DNA of 20,738 nucleotides. Origin: a virus. How positions within the stretch are numbered: the stretch's first letter is position 1; the number at the start of each line of letters is the position of its first letter. This document shows positions 13,043 to 19,367 of this stretch, piece by piece. The stretch is taken from the IMG/VR virus record IMGVR_UViG_3300021963_000796, positions 1 to 20,738 of that record, one strand, 5' to 3'. The position numbers were made by a program, and so were the translations under genes. Below the pieces are notes generated by a model, which was given only the letters and a program-made list of their open reading frames with translations, made no database searches and was not told the DNA's origin.

Positions 13043-13715
13043 GCTGATATGTGACGCCAACCTAAGGGTAGGCGAAAAGACCGTTTGTTTCATTCAGGCG
13101 CTGAGAGACTTCGGAGACGTAAAGGCAGGAGACATCGGCGGGGCGATCGAGTCGGAAACCAACCTTGCACACGACGGCGATTGTTGGGTTTACCATAACG
13201 CAAAGGTCTATGGTTACGGTCGTGTAACCGGTAACGCAAAGATCATGGACACAGCAGAGATCTTAGACTATGCGACTGTGGCCGGTGATGCGATAGTTGC
13301 CGGAAATGCAAAAGTTTTCCAACGAGCACTCGTGTTTGATAAGGCTATCGTGGATGGACAAGCATCTATCTACGGAGCGGCTCAGGTCTTTGGCAACTCC
13401 CGTGTGATCGGGTTCTCCCGTGTGCACGAGGACGCGTGGGTATACGGTGATGTGCTCGTAGATGGGTATTCTAACATCACAAGAAAGACTACGATTCGTC
13501 CAATCACACTACTCGGGCTTGAGTACAATGTGACGATCATGGATGAAGATATAAGTATTGATTGTCAGACGAAGTCGTTCGACGAATGGCGAAAGGTTAC
13601 GCGTGAAGAAGCTTTTGCTTTGAACGGTAAACAATCCCTCAAGTTCTTCAATGAGTCATATGACACCTTCGAGTTCCTTGTGCAAAAATATCGAAAGAAG
13701 AAATCCAATGTTTAA
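13023..13715 (+). CDS. Hexapeptide-repeat left-handed beta-helix protein
   Basis: About 230 residues. After an N-terminal cap (YKLICDANLRVG, then DVKAGDIGGAIESETNLAHDGDCWV) comes a run of hexapeptide-like repeats (KVYGYGRV, TGNAKI, DTAEI, YATVAGDAIVAGNAKV and onwards to about residue 150) that would fold as a left-handed parallel beta-helix, usually trimeric. A C-terminal helical part follows (EEAFALNGKQSLKFF). The cap plus repeats resemble widespread phage/plasmid proteins of the YdcK-like type. Acetyltransferase activity is sometimes guessed, but no clear catalytic His or CoA site is seen. ATG at 13023 or 13026 is the start; a TTG at 13020 is less likely. It overlaps the 2H gene by about 20 bases. 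Confidence 0.82.
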   Translation: MMEPKYKLICDANLRVGEKTVCFIQALRDFGDVKAGDIGGAIESETNLAHDGDCWVYHNAKVYGYGRVTGNAKIMDTAEILDYATVAGDAIVAGNAKVFQRALVFDKAIVDGQASIYGAAQVFGNSRVIGFSRVHEDAWVYGDVLVDGYSNITRKTTIRPITLLGLEYNVTIMDEDISIDCQTKSFDEWRKVTREEAFALNGKQSLKFFNESYDTFEFLVQKYRKKKSNV

Positions 13716-14376
13716 TCATGTGCAGCATGGGATCGTGCTTGAGCAGCTCGGTTGTGATACTACTCCAACCGGGCGTTTTTATTTTCTATCATCAGGTGAA
13801 AAGTACCCTTCCGTAACAACCGTCCTTGGTGTACAAGACAAGTCCGGTCTTAATGCGTGGAAGGAACGTATCGGTGAGGAAGAAGCCAAGAAGATCAGCG
13901 TTCGAGCAGCGAACCGTGGATCAGACGTCCACCTCATTGCCGAGAACTATCTCAACAACCTTCCTGACTACAAAACGAAGTGCATGCCGGTCAACCTCAT
14001 GACGTTCAACACGCTGAAGCCGATCATCGACAAGTATGTGAACAACATCTACTTTCAGGAAGCTCCTCTCTACAGTCACAAGATCAAGACCGCAGGTCGA
14101 GTTGACCTGATCGCAGAGTTTAATGGTGTGTTGTCCATCATCGACTTCAAAACATCCCGTAAGCCGAAAAAGGCTGAATGGATTGAAGGATACTTCATGC
14201 AGGAGTCGTTCTATGCTGCAGCGTTCTATGAACTGACCGGCATTCCGATCAAACAACTCGTCACTCTTGTGATGGTTGACGACGACAAACCTCAGGTTTT
14301 CATTGAACAACCCTTGACATGGTTACCTAAGTTTATCGAACTGAGAAACAAATACAAATCAATCTATGGTATTTGA
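13708..14376 (+). CDS. PD-(D/E)XK nuclease (RecB/Cas4-like exonuclease)
   Basis: A 222-residue PD-(D/E)XK nuclease: PSVTTVLG (34-41), RGSDVHLIAE with H75, GRVDLIAEF with D133, IIDFKTS with D146 and K148, and MQESFYAAAFYEL providing the Q165...Y169 (QxxxY) motif of RecB/Cas4-type exonucleases. Phage relatives process DNA ends in recombination, repair or host DNA breakdown. The ATG at 13708 overlaps the preceding stop. An upstream in-frame ATG at 13651 would lie fully inside the previous gene. A perfect consensus promoter points back into its 3' end from 14417. Confidence 0.87.
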   Translation: MFNHVQHGIVLEQLGCDTTPTGRFYFLSSGEKYPSVTTVLGVQDKSGLNAWKERIGEEEAKKISVRAANRGSDVHLIAENYLNNLPDYKTKCMPVNLMTFNTLKPIIDKYVNNIYFQEAPLYSHKIKTAGRVDLIAEFNGVLSIIDFKTSRKPKKAEWIEGYFMQESFYAAAFYELTGIPIKQLVTLVMVDDDKPQVFIEQPLTWLPKFIELRNKYKSIYGI

Positions 14377-14389
14377 AAACCTTAAAGGT

Positions 14390-14417
14390 ATTATACACTC
14401 GCCGTCGAAAGTGTCAA
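14390..14417 (-). promoter_or_regulatory. Perfect-consensus antisense promoter, TTGACA-N16-TATAAT
   Basis: On the minus strand TTGACA (14417 down to 14412) is followed by 16 bases and TATAAT (14395 down to 14390), matching the sigma70 consensus at 12 of 12 bases. The start site would be near 14383, reading antisense into the PD-(D/E)XK nuclease gene. No coding gene is seen downstream on that strand, so an antisense or small RNA is possible. Confidence 0.6.
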
Positions 14418-14474
14418 CACAAAAGCGTGGGTGAGAAAAAGTTAGTGTCAGACCAAAAAGTTGTGTTTTGGCTA

Positions 14475-14503
14475 TGTACATCGCCAGTTGGAAGTGCTAT
14501 ATC
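14475..14503 (+). promoter_or_regulatory. Variant promoter, TGTACA-N17-TATATC
   Basis: TGTACA at 14475-14480, a 17-base spacer, and TATATC at 14498-14503. The -10 and the following AGTAGTAAACAA leader resemble the sites at 16242 and 16625. The gap 14377-14528 otherwise holds only the antisense promoter and a 6-bp hairpin (CCAAAA/TTTTGG, about 14453-14471). Confidence 0.55.
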
Positions 14504-14528
14504 TAAGTAGTAAACAACGGAGAAAACC

Positions 14529-14684
14529 ATGTCTGACATCGTAACGATCTTGACCGAACTCCTGATGAAAGCTCAAGAAGAGCTTGCTTCCGCTGCCACG
14601 CCAATGTCCATCGACGTCGCTGAGACGAAGATCAAACAGCTCGAGATGAAACTCGATCGCATCTTGACTCTCGCTGACCTCTGA
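14529..14684 (+). CDS. Small helical protein (51 residues)
   Basis: A 51-residue protein starting MSDIVTILTELLMKAQEEL and ending ILTLADL, almost entirely helical with an acidic/leucine pattern that could form a two-helix hairpin or coiled coil. The ATG at 14529 has a GGAG site about 6 bases upstream and its own promoter, which supports it as real despite its size. The gene at 14693 follows after 8 bases. I do not recognise the family. Confidence 0.7.
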   Translation: MSDIVTILTELLMKAQEELASAATPMSIDVAETKIKQLEMKLDRILTLADL

Positions 14685-14692
14685 GGTATACT

Positions 14693-15100
14693 ATGACCTA
14701 CACGTACGACTCGAAACTTGTCTCCGACCTTCACAAAGACGCGTACGGGTTTCGCCCGTCGGTTCACTATATGGTTGAGTGGGACAAAGCAAGTCCTGCC
14801 GGCAAACAGGCAATCTGGGATGGATTGCTGGTCGACCTTGAGCATGAGATCGAGCAAGAAAAACTTGCAACCGCCCGCAGCGTTGAAATCTTTGAAGGAA
14901 TGATAACGAACTCGATGTTGCTCGGTGCAGCGGATCGTGATACAGCAATTCGCTGGTTGGCTCAGGCCGAAGACTTCAAACATTCTCAAGACGTTGAAGC
15001 TTGGGTGTGGGGACACGGAATTCTCCATACAGACGTCGGTCGTGAGGTTGTGCAGAAAGTGTGCAAGCTTCACGACTTCTATCTTTTCAATCCCGAATGA
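14693..15100 (+). CDS. Conserved phage protein with SDLHKDAYGFRP motif
   Basis: A 135-residue soluble helical protein containing SDLHKDAYGFRP near residues 11-22, a motif I associate with a very widespread but uncharacterised phage family. The rest follows that family's plan: YMVEWDKAS, KQAIWDGLLVDLEHEIEQE, DTAIRWLAQAED and a C-terminal HGILHTDVGREVV helix. No catalytic residues can be assigned. A GAGG site overlaps the stop of the previous gene. It belongs to the run of small genes that is probably expressed early. Confidence 0.8.
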   Translation: MTYTYDSKLVSDLHKDAYGFRPSVHYMVEWDKASPAGKQAIWDGLLVDLEHEIEQEKLATARSVEIFEGMITNSMLLGAADRDTAIRWLAQAEDFKHSQDVEAWVWGHGILHTDVGREVVQKVCKLHDFYLFNPE

Positions 15101-15109
15101 AAGCACAAA

Positions 15110-15316
15110 ATGAAATTCGCTAATCAGGTAGCATCTCTGTCACATGGTTTGTCAGAGATGGCTAAGACTCATCACAACGACGTCATCTCGAACGCTATGG
15201 CTGCACTCGCAGACAAACTTAGCTCAAAGGGTGAAACCCTCACCATTGGCATGTTGACATCGACAGAAAAGATGGTTATCCAATACTACCATGCAAACAA
15301 AGGGAACAGCGCATGA
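15110..15316 (+). CDS. Hypothetical protein (68 residues)
   Basis: A 68-residue protein, probably all helical (FANQVASLSHGLSEMAKTHHND, AMAALADKL), with no recognisable motif. It ends in an ATGA overlap with the next gene. The ribosome site is weak (TGAAAG), so translation may be coupled to the upstream gene, 9 bases away. Confidence 0.7.
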   Translation: MKFANQVASLSHGLSEMAKTHHNDVISNAMAALADKLSSKGETLTIGMLTSTEKMVIQYYHANKGNSA

Positions 15317-15477
15317 CAGGTATTTTCATATTGGTCGGAGCGTATTGGATTGCAGACGCAATCCTCTTCGTGAACGGCTACAAGAGCTTCTGGTTTTTTG
15401 CAAAAACCGATCAGGAGAAGGCCGTACGTAAGGCAATGTTTGAAGCTAAAGGCATCGAGTGGGACGGTAAGAAATGA
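15313..15477 (+). CDS. Small membrane protein (54 residues)
   Basis: A 54-residue reading frame, MTGIFILVGAYWIADAILFV at the start, with one hydrophobic segment (about residues 3-20) followed by a charged, lysine-rich tail (KTDQEKAVRKAMFEAKGIEW). It is joined by ATGA overlaps on both sides (15313 and 15474), which makes it a convincing gene. It is likely an inner-membrane protein with a cytoplasmic tail. The function is unknown. Confidence 0.72.
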   Translation: MTGIFILVGAYWIADAILFVNGYKSFWFFAKTDQEKAVRKAMFEAKGIEWDGKK

Positions 15478-16028
15478 ACCTCTTCATCCTCGACAAAGAT
15501 CCGGTGATCGCTGCACAACTTCAGTGTGACAAGCACGTCGTCAAGATGATCGTCGAGTCGGCACAGATGCTTTCGACAGCACATCGTATGCTTGATGGAG
15601 TCCTCAAGCGTGCACCCTCAAAGTCTGGCAAAACTATGTCGAAGCATTGGACTCTGCCAGACGATCGTGAAAGCGTGTTCTACAAAGCCGTTCACATGGC
15701 TCATCCTTGCACTGTGTGGACCACGAAGTCGAACAACAACTACACGTGGCATTGGGTCCACTTCGCCGCTCTTTGTGACGAATACACCCATCGCTACGGT
15801 AAGGTTCACGCGACCGACACGTTGCTACGTGAGAAGCTGAAAGCGTTGCCTCGTAACATTCCCGTTGCTCCTCTTACTCAGCAACCTCTTGCGATGCAAG
15901 CAAATCCTGAATGTATGCATCCGAACGATCCGGTTCGGTCGTATCGCGAGTTTTATCAGACGAAGCAAGATCGCTTCAAGATGGTGTGGACAAACCGTGA
16001 GGTGCCAGAATGGTTTACGATGAAGTGA
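15474..16028 (+). CDS. Conserved phage protein with CDKHVVKM motif
   Basis: A 184-residue protein: MNLFILDKDPVIAAQLQCDKHVVKM, then ESAQMLSTAHR, HPCTVWTTKSNNNYTWHW, LCDEYTHRYGKVHA and a C-terminal AMQANPECMH...SYREFYQTKQ region. This order of motifs recurs in a widely distributed phage family that I recognise but cannot name. Conserved H, C, D, Q and W residues suggest an enzyme rather than a structural protein. It overlaps the membrane-protein gene by 4 bases and the next gene by 19. Confidence 0.8.
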   Translation: MNLFILDKDPVIAAQLQCDKHVVKMIVESAQMLSTAHRMLDGVLKRAPSKSGKTMSKHWTLPDDRESVFYKAVHMAHPCTVWTTKSNNNYTWHWVHFAALCDEYTHRYGKVHATDTLLREKLKALPRNIPVAPLTQQPLAMQANPECMHPNDPVRSYREFYQTKQDRFKMVWTNREVPEWFTMK

Positions 16029-16222
16029 AAAACGAATACGGCTTCAGCGCGAAGGACATTCGCGACTATCGTGATGCGACCGGAGTCGGAATGATGGAGG
16101 CAAAGAGGTTCTTCATGCAACGATACAAGCTTCGGAAAAAGGCTGAGATGGTAAAGCTCGTCGAATCTGGCACGCTGGAAGATATTCAAAAAATTGTGAA
16201 AATTCTTATCGAGGACTATTGA
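16010..16222 (+). CDS. Small UBA-like protein with EF-Ts-type motif
   Basis: A 70-residue protein whose segment DIRDYRDATGVGMMEAKRFF closely resembles the N-terminal UBA (TS-N) domain of elongation factor Ts (LRExTGAGMMDCKKAL) and, less closely, the L7/L12 C-terminal helix. The TS-N domain of EF-Ts helps bind EF-Tu. A phage stand-alone version could therefore touch EF-Tu, or may be a UBA fold used elsewhere. A GAGG site lies 7 bases before the ATG. The TGA stop is within the next TTGACA. Confidence 0.7.
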   Translation: MVYDEVKNEYGFSAKDIRDYRDATGVGMMEAKRFFMQRYKLRKKAEMVKLVESGTLEDIQKIVKILIEDY

Positions 16223-16247
16223 CATTTTCGTGTGGATTGCTTATATC
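16219..16247 (+). promoter_or_regulatory. Sigma70-type promoter, TTGACA-N17-TATATC
   Basis: Perfect TTGACA at 16219-16224, containing the upstream TGA stop (16220-16222), a 17-base spacer and TATATC at 16242-16247. The sequence TATATCTGAATAGTAA then matches the one at 16625, including the start region of the leader. Confidence 0.75.
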
Positions 16248-16277
16248 TGAATAGTAATCAACGGCAAGGAGGCCGAC

Positions 16278-16595
16278 ATGATCGCCATCTATCAGATCCC
16301 TCTCAACGGTGCCTTTTCTGACCCTGACGTTCTCGCCGCGAAGACCTCACTGATGCTCGGTTTTAATCGTTGGAAAGACGATTACTCGAAGATGTACGTT
16401 CGTACCTACGAGGTCGACACCGACGATCTTGAGAAAGCCTTCGAGTCCACCAACCTGTGGGAGGACTATAGCGTAGTGAAGCTGCGTAACGGTTCTTCGA
16501 CCTCCGTCGGTGACATCGCAGTGAAAGACGGTAACTGCTACTTCTGCGACACCTTCGGTTGGGTCGCACTCGGTAAATATGAAGGACTGAACTAA
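16278..16595 (+). CDS. Hypothetical protein (105 residues)
   Basis: A 105-residue soluble protein. The middle has YVRTYEVDTDDLEKAFESTN, and the C-terminal part has SSTSVGDIAVKDGNCYFCDTFGWVAL. The latter 'S-SVGD-V-DG-xY-C--FGW' pattern is familiar from small phage and plasmid proteins of unknown function. It has a strong AAGGAGG site and its own promoter. The CYFC pair alone does not make a zinc site. Confidence 0.75.
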   Translation: MIAIYQIPLNGAFSDPDVLAAKTSLMLGFNRWKDDYSKMYVRTYEVDTDDLEKAFESTNLWEDYSVVKLRNGSSTSVGDIAVKDGNCYFCDTFGWVALGKYEGLN

Positions 16596-16601
16596 GACCT
16601 A

Positions 16602-16630
16602 TTGACATTGCCTTCCAGAAGTACTATATC
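16602..16630 (+). promoter_or_regulatory. Sigma70-type promoter, TTGACA-N17-TATATC
   Basis: Perfect TTGACA at 16602-16607, a 17-base spacer and TATATC at 16625-16630, followed by the same TGAATAGTAA leader as at 16248. An AAAGGAG site precedes the ATG at 16656. It is a near-duplicate of the preceding promoter. Confidence 0.75.
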
Positions 16631-16655
16631 TGAATAGTAAACAAAGGAGCCCATC

Positions 16656-17009
16656 ATGGCCTATATCTCTGCAGAAGAAGTCAAGAACGTTCGCGTCATG
16701 CTCAAAGAAGAGTTTCCCAAGTTCAAATTCTCGGTGAGCGGAGGCGGTAGCCTCGAGTTGAAGGTCGCGATCATGAAAGGTCCTGAAGACTTCAGCGAGT
16801 TGACCAAAGACTGGTCGAACCCGACGATCAACGAGTTTCACCTTCACCTCTACGGTAAGTTTGAGAAGCTCTTCGGAAAGATCTTGAAAGTCATGAAGAG
16901 TCAAGACTGGTTCGACCACTCTGACAGCATGACCGACTACTTCCACGTTGCCTACTACCTGAACCTCTCGATCGGCAAGTGGAACAAACCTTACGAGATG
17001 GTGAAATGA
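16656..17009 (+). CDS. LPD29-like protein
   Basis: A 117-residue protein that begins MAYISAEEVKNVRVMLKEEFPKF and ends with the strongly conserved-looking DHSDSMTDYFHVAYYLNLSIGKWNKPY. This pairing matches the 'large polyvalent protein associated domain 29' family, found as small proteins or as parts of very large polyproteins in phages and plasmids. Its function is unknown. The stop overlaps the ATG of a tiny membrane protein. Confidence 0.78.
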   Translation: MAYISAEEVKNVRVMLKEEFPKFKFSVSGGGSLELKVAIMKGPEDFSELTKDWSNPTINEFHLHLYGKFEKLFGKILKVMKSQDWFDHSDSMTDYFHVAYYLNLSIGKWNKPYEMVK

Positions 17010-17086
17010 AGTTCTTCATTGCTATGATCGCAGGCGCGTTCGCGTTTCAAGTGATCTTTTGGTTGCTGTACTTTTGTATGCACTGA
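17006..17086 (+). CDS. Tiny membrane protein (26 residues)
   Basis: A 26-residue frame, MKFFIAMIAGAFAFQVIFWL then LYFCMH, almost wholly hydrophobic, with an ATGA overlap with the preceding stop. It would form a single membrane helix. The overlap and the clean hydrophobic content make it more than chance, but its small size keeps confidence low. Between its stop and the next promoter there are 14 bases. Confidence 0.5.
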   Translation: MKFFIAMIAGAFAFQVIFWLLYFCMH

Positions 17087-17100
17087 CAACACTTTTACAG

Positions 17101-17129
17101 TTGACATCTTCGACGGGCTAGTGTAGGCT
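17101..17129 (+). promoter_or_regulatory. Sigma70-type promoter, TTGACA-N17-TAGGCT
   Basis: Perfect TTGACA at 17101-17106, a 17-base spacer and a weak -10 TAGGCT at 17124-17129. The upstream 20-base block (17088-17107) matches 2461-2480 at 19 of 20 bases. An AAAGGAA site precedes the ATG at 17151. Confidence 0.68.
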
Positions 17130-17150
17130 GTCTTAAGAAAGGAACTCATC

Positions 17151-19286
17151 ATGTCTCTTTTAGCTAAAAAATCTATCCTCGCCCGCCTGCTCGCAAACGA
17201 AAACGTTGCGGTTGAGCAGACCAACCATCACACCGCGTTCTTCGACGTCACGAATCGCGTGCTCGGTCTTCCGTTCTGGAAGGACATCGACAAAGATCTT
17301 TACGATCTTCTTGTCGGCCATGAAATCGGTCACGCCCTCTACACGCCCGCTGACGGTTGGCACTCGTGCACGACCGACATTCCCGGCTGTCCGCGTGACT
17401 ACGTGAACGTTGTCGAAGACATTCGGATCGAGCGTAAGGTTCTTGCCAAATATCCTGGTTTGCTTGCCTCGTTCATGCGCGGCTATCAAGATCTTCTCGA
17501 TCGTGACTTCTTCGGTCTCTCGAAGAAAGGTATCAACGAGCGGTCCTTCATGGATCGCCTGAATGTGTTCTCCAAGTCTCGCGGTTTGGTAGAAGTCCAC
17601 TTCAACGAGAAAGAACAGCCTTACGTCGACATGGCTATGGCCGTCGAGACGTGGGAAGACGTCATCGAGGCTTGCCGTAAGATCTACGAGTTCGTGAAGA
17701 ACGAGATCCAAAACGAGAACGAGACTCAAGACTCTGAGGACTCACAAAAGTCCAGTCTTCCTTCGAAGGTGATCATCAGTGCCGGTAAACCTGGTGAGGG
17801 CGAAAAGGCCGAAGAGCTTTCGAAAGAAGAGATGGAAGCCATCATGAATGGCGACATCGAAGTCGAGATTGATACCGAGTCCTTCGAGAACGCCGGCAAA
17901 GAAGAAGGCGAAGACGAGGGTGAAGACGGTCAAGGCAGTGTTCCTTCGAACGAGGAAGGCGACAATGAAGCCAAACCGACTCCGATCGTTTCGACCGGTG
18001 CTGGTTCTTCTCCGGACAGTGTGGACACCGACAAGGAGTTCCGCAACAACTTCATGAAGAAGCTCGTCGACTCGGTCAATCTAGGTGGCAAGAACCTCTA
18101 CGTGAAGGGTCCGACCGCTAAGCAAGCAATGGCAACCATCAGCGAGTTCAACGACGTCCATGGCGCTCGTTATTCGAAGGTGAAACCTGACGACGAGAAG
18201 TACAAAAAAGCTCTGGCCGAAACGAAGCAGACCGTGATGCTTATGGTCAAAGAGTTCGAGATGCGTAAGGCTGCCTTCCGTTCGGCTCGTGCTCGTGTGT
18301 CGACCAAAGGAAGTCTGGATGTTAACCAGTTGCACAAGTACAAGTATGACGACCAGCTCTTCAAGCAAGTCACCTACCTCGCAGACTCTCAGTCGCATGG
18401 TATGATCATGTTGGTTGACTACTCCGGTTCGATGAATGGCACAATCAAGAACGTTCTCAAGCAAATTGTAGTCATGGTTGCCTTCTGCAAGCGAGTCAAC
18501 ATTCCGTTCGAGGTTTACGGCTTCACCTCAATGTCGGCCGGACAACACTTCGTGAACAAACAGAAAGCCATCATGGCTCATGCTTCCAAGCTGACCAACG
18601 TCGAGATGTCCACCACCCACATCTTCAAACTAATCTCTTCGGACATGTCTAAGCCGGTCTACGAAGAAGCGTATCGTTCGTTGTGGGGTCAGAGTTGCTA
18701 CGGTAGTGGTTACAGAGGTAGCCTCGAGCAGATGAATGGGACTCCGCTGAACAACGCTCTGTTGGCCATGATGCACGTCGTCGAGGCTTTCAAAACAAAG
18801 CACCGTGTTCAGAAGATGAACTTCATCACGCTGACCGACGGTGAGAGTGAGAACATGAACGTGAAGTACGGTGTGGATACTCAAGGACGTGGTCAGAGAC
18901 TCATCGTGAGCCACATGGGGTTCAACATCTCTCAGCAACCCTCGTGGGGATTTGCTGCAGAAAACACTCAGAATATCCTGAAGTGCTACACCGAGATGGG
19001 CGTTCGGACGATGAACTACTACATCAACCCCGATCGTTACAAAATGTCGAGTGCAGCGGTAAAGGCTCTCAAGAGCGAAGGCCTTGCGGTGGTGGACAAG
19101 GATGGTGGTTACGACCGTCGTTTCTTCATGCGGAACAACTCTGATCAGTTGTCCGGCACGGTCGAGGACATGGACTTCGACGATACTGCTTCCTCGTCGA
19201 AGATTGCTCGCGAGTTCTCCAAGCATGCAACCTCGAAGCAGAATGCTCGGACCTTGGCATCAAAGTTTGCTGAAGTTATTTCGTGA
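17151..19286 (+). CDS. Zincin-like and VWA-domain protein (CobT-like)
   Basis: A 711-residue protein with three parts. Residues 50-100 carry HEIGH (57-61) and the downstream VNVVEDIRIERK (86-97), a zinc metallopeptidase-like HExxH with a plausible glutamate third ligand. Residues about 200-290 are an acidic, low-complexity linker. The C-terminal part is a von Willebrand A domain with a complete MIDAS: D423-Y-S-G-S427 and the TDG at 562-564. CobT and related VWA proteins work with MoxR/CobS-type AAA+ ATPases, and such an ATPase is the next gene. The 'cobalt chelatase' label is misleading, since no cobalamin pathway is present. A role in remodelling or cleaving host or phage proteins is inference. 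Confidence 0.87.
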   Translation: MSLLAKKSILARLLANENVAVEQTNHHTAFFDVTNRVLGLPFWKDIDKDLYDLLVGHEIGHALYTPADGWHSCTTDIPGCPRDYVNVVEDIRIERKVLAKYPGLLASFMRGYQDLLDRDFFGLSKKGINERSFMDRLNVFSKSRGLVEVHFNEKEQPYVDMAMAVETWEDVIEACRKIYEFVKNEIQNENETQDSEDSQKSSLPSKVIISAGKPGEGEKAEELSKEEMEAIMNGDIEVEIDTESFENAGKEEGEDEGEDGQGSVPSNEEGDNEAKPTPIVSTGAGSSPDSVDTDKEFRNNFMKKLVDSVNLGGKNLYVKGPTAKQAMATISEFNDVHGARYSKVKPDDEKYKKALAETKQTVMLMVKEFEMRKAAFRSARARVSTKGSLDVNQLHKYKYDDQLFKQVTYLADSQSHGMIMLVDYSGSMNGTIKNVLKQIVVMVAFCKRVNIPFEVYGFTSMSAGQHFVNKQKAIMAHASKLTNVEMSTTHIFKLISSDMSKPVYEEAYRSLWGQSCYGSGYRGSLEQMNGTPLNNALLAMMHVVEAFKTKHRVQKMNFITLTDGESENMNVKYGVDTQGRGQRLIVSHMGFNISQQPSWGFAAENTQNILKCYTEMGVRTMNYYINPDRYKMSSAAVKALKSEGLAVVDKDGGYDRRFFMRNNSDQLSGTVEDMDFDDTASSSKIAREFSKHATSKQNARTLASKFAEVIS

Positions 19287-19291
19287 AAACC

Positions 19292-19323
19292 GCATTTAGG
19301 GGTGTACAACCTCCCCTAAATGC
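19292..19323 (+). repeat. Perfect 11-bp inverted repeat enclosing a TGTACA -35 box
   Basis: GCATTTAGGGG (19292-19302) and CCCCTAAATGC (19313-19323) are exact inverse copies around a 10-base loop. The loop holds TGTACA, the putative -35 of the next promoter. As RNA it would form a stable hairpin, but there is no T run, so it is a weak terminator at best. As DNA it could be an operator. Confidence 0.75.
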
Positions 19324-19331
19324 CTTATATA
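19303..19331 (+). promoter_or_regulatory. Variant promoter, TGTACA-N17-TATATA
   Basis: TGTACA at 19303-19308, a 17-base spacer, and TATATA at 19326-19331, with an AGGAG site before the ATG at 19368. This is the same TGTACA-N17 arrangement as at 14475. The -35 sits in the loop of the inverted repeat. Confidence 0.55.
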
Positions 19332-19367
19332 GATCATGTGACTAATCAAAAACCTCAGGAGACTTAA

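Noticed and set aside
14314-14342. TTGACA inside the PD-(D/E)XK gene
   Set aside because: At 17 bases downstream the hexamer is CGAACT, so there is no usable -10.
15392-15408. Hairpin GGTTTTT/AAAAACC in the 54-residue membrane-protein gene
   Set aside because: An A/T-rich stem inside coding sequence with no T run after it; probably chance.
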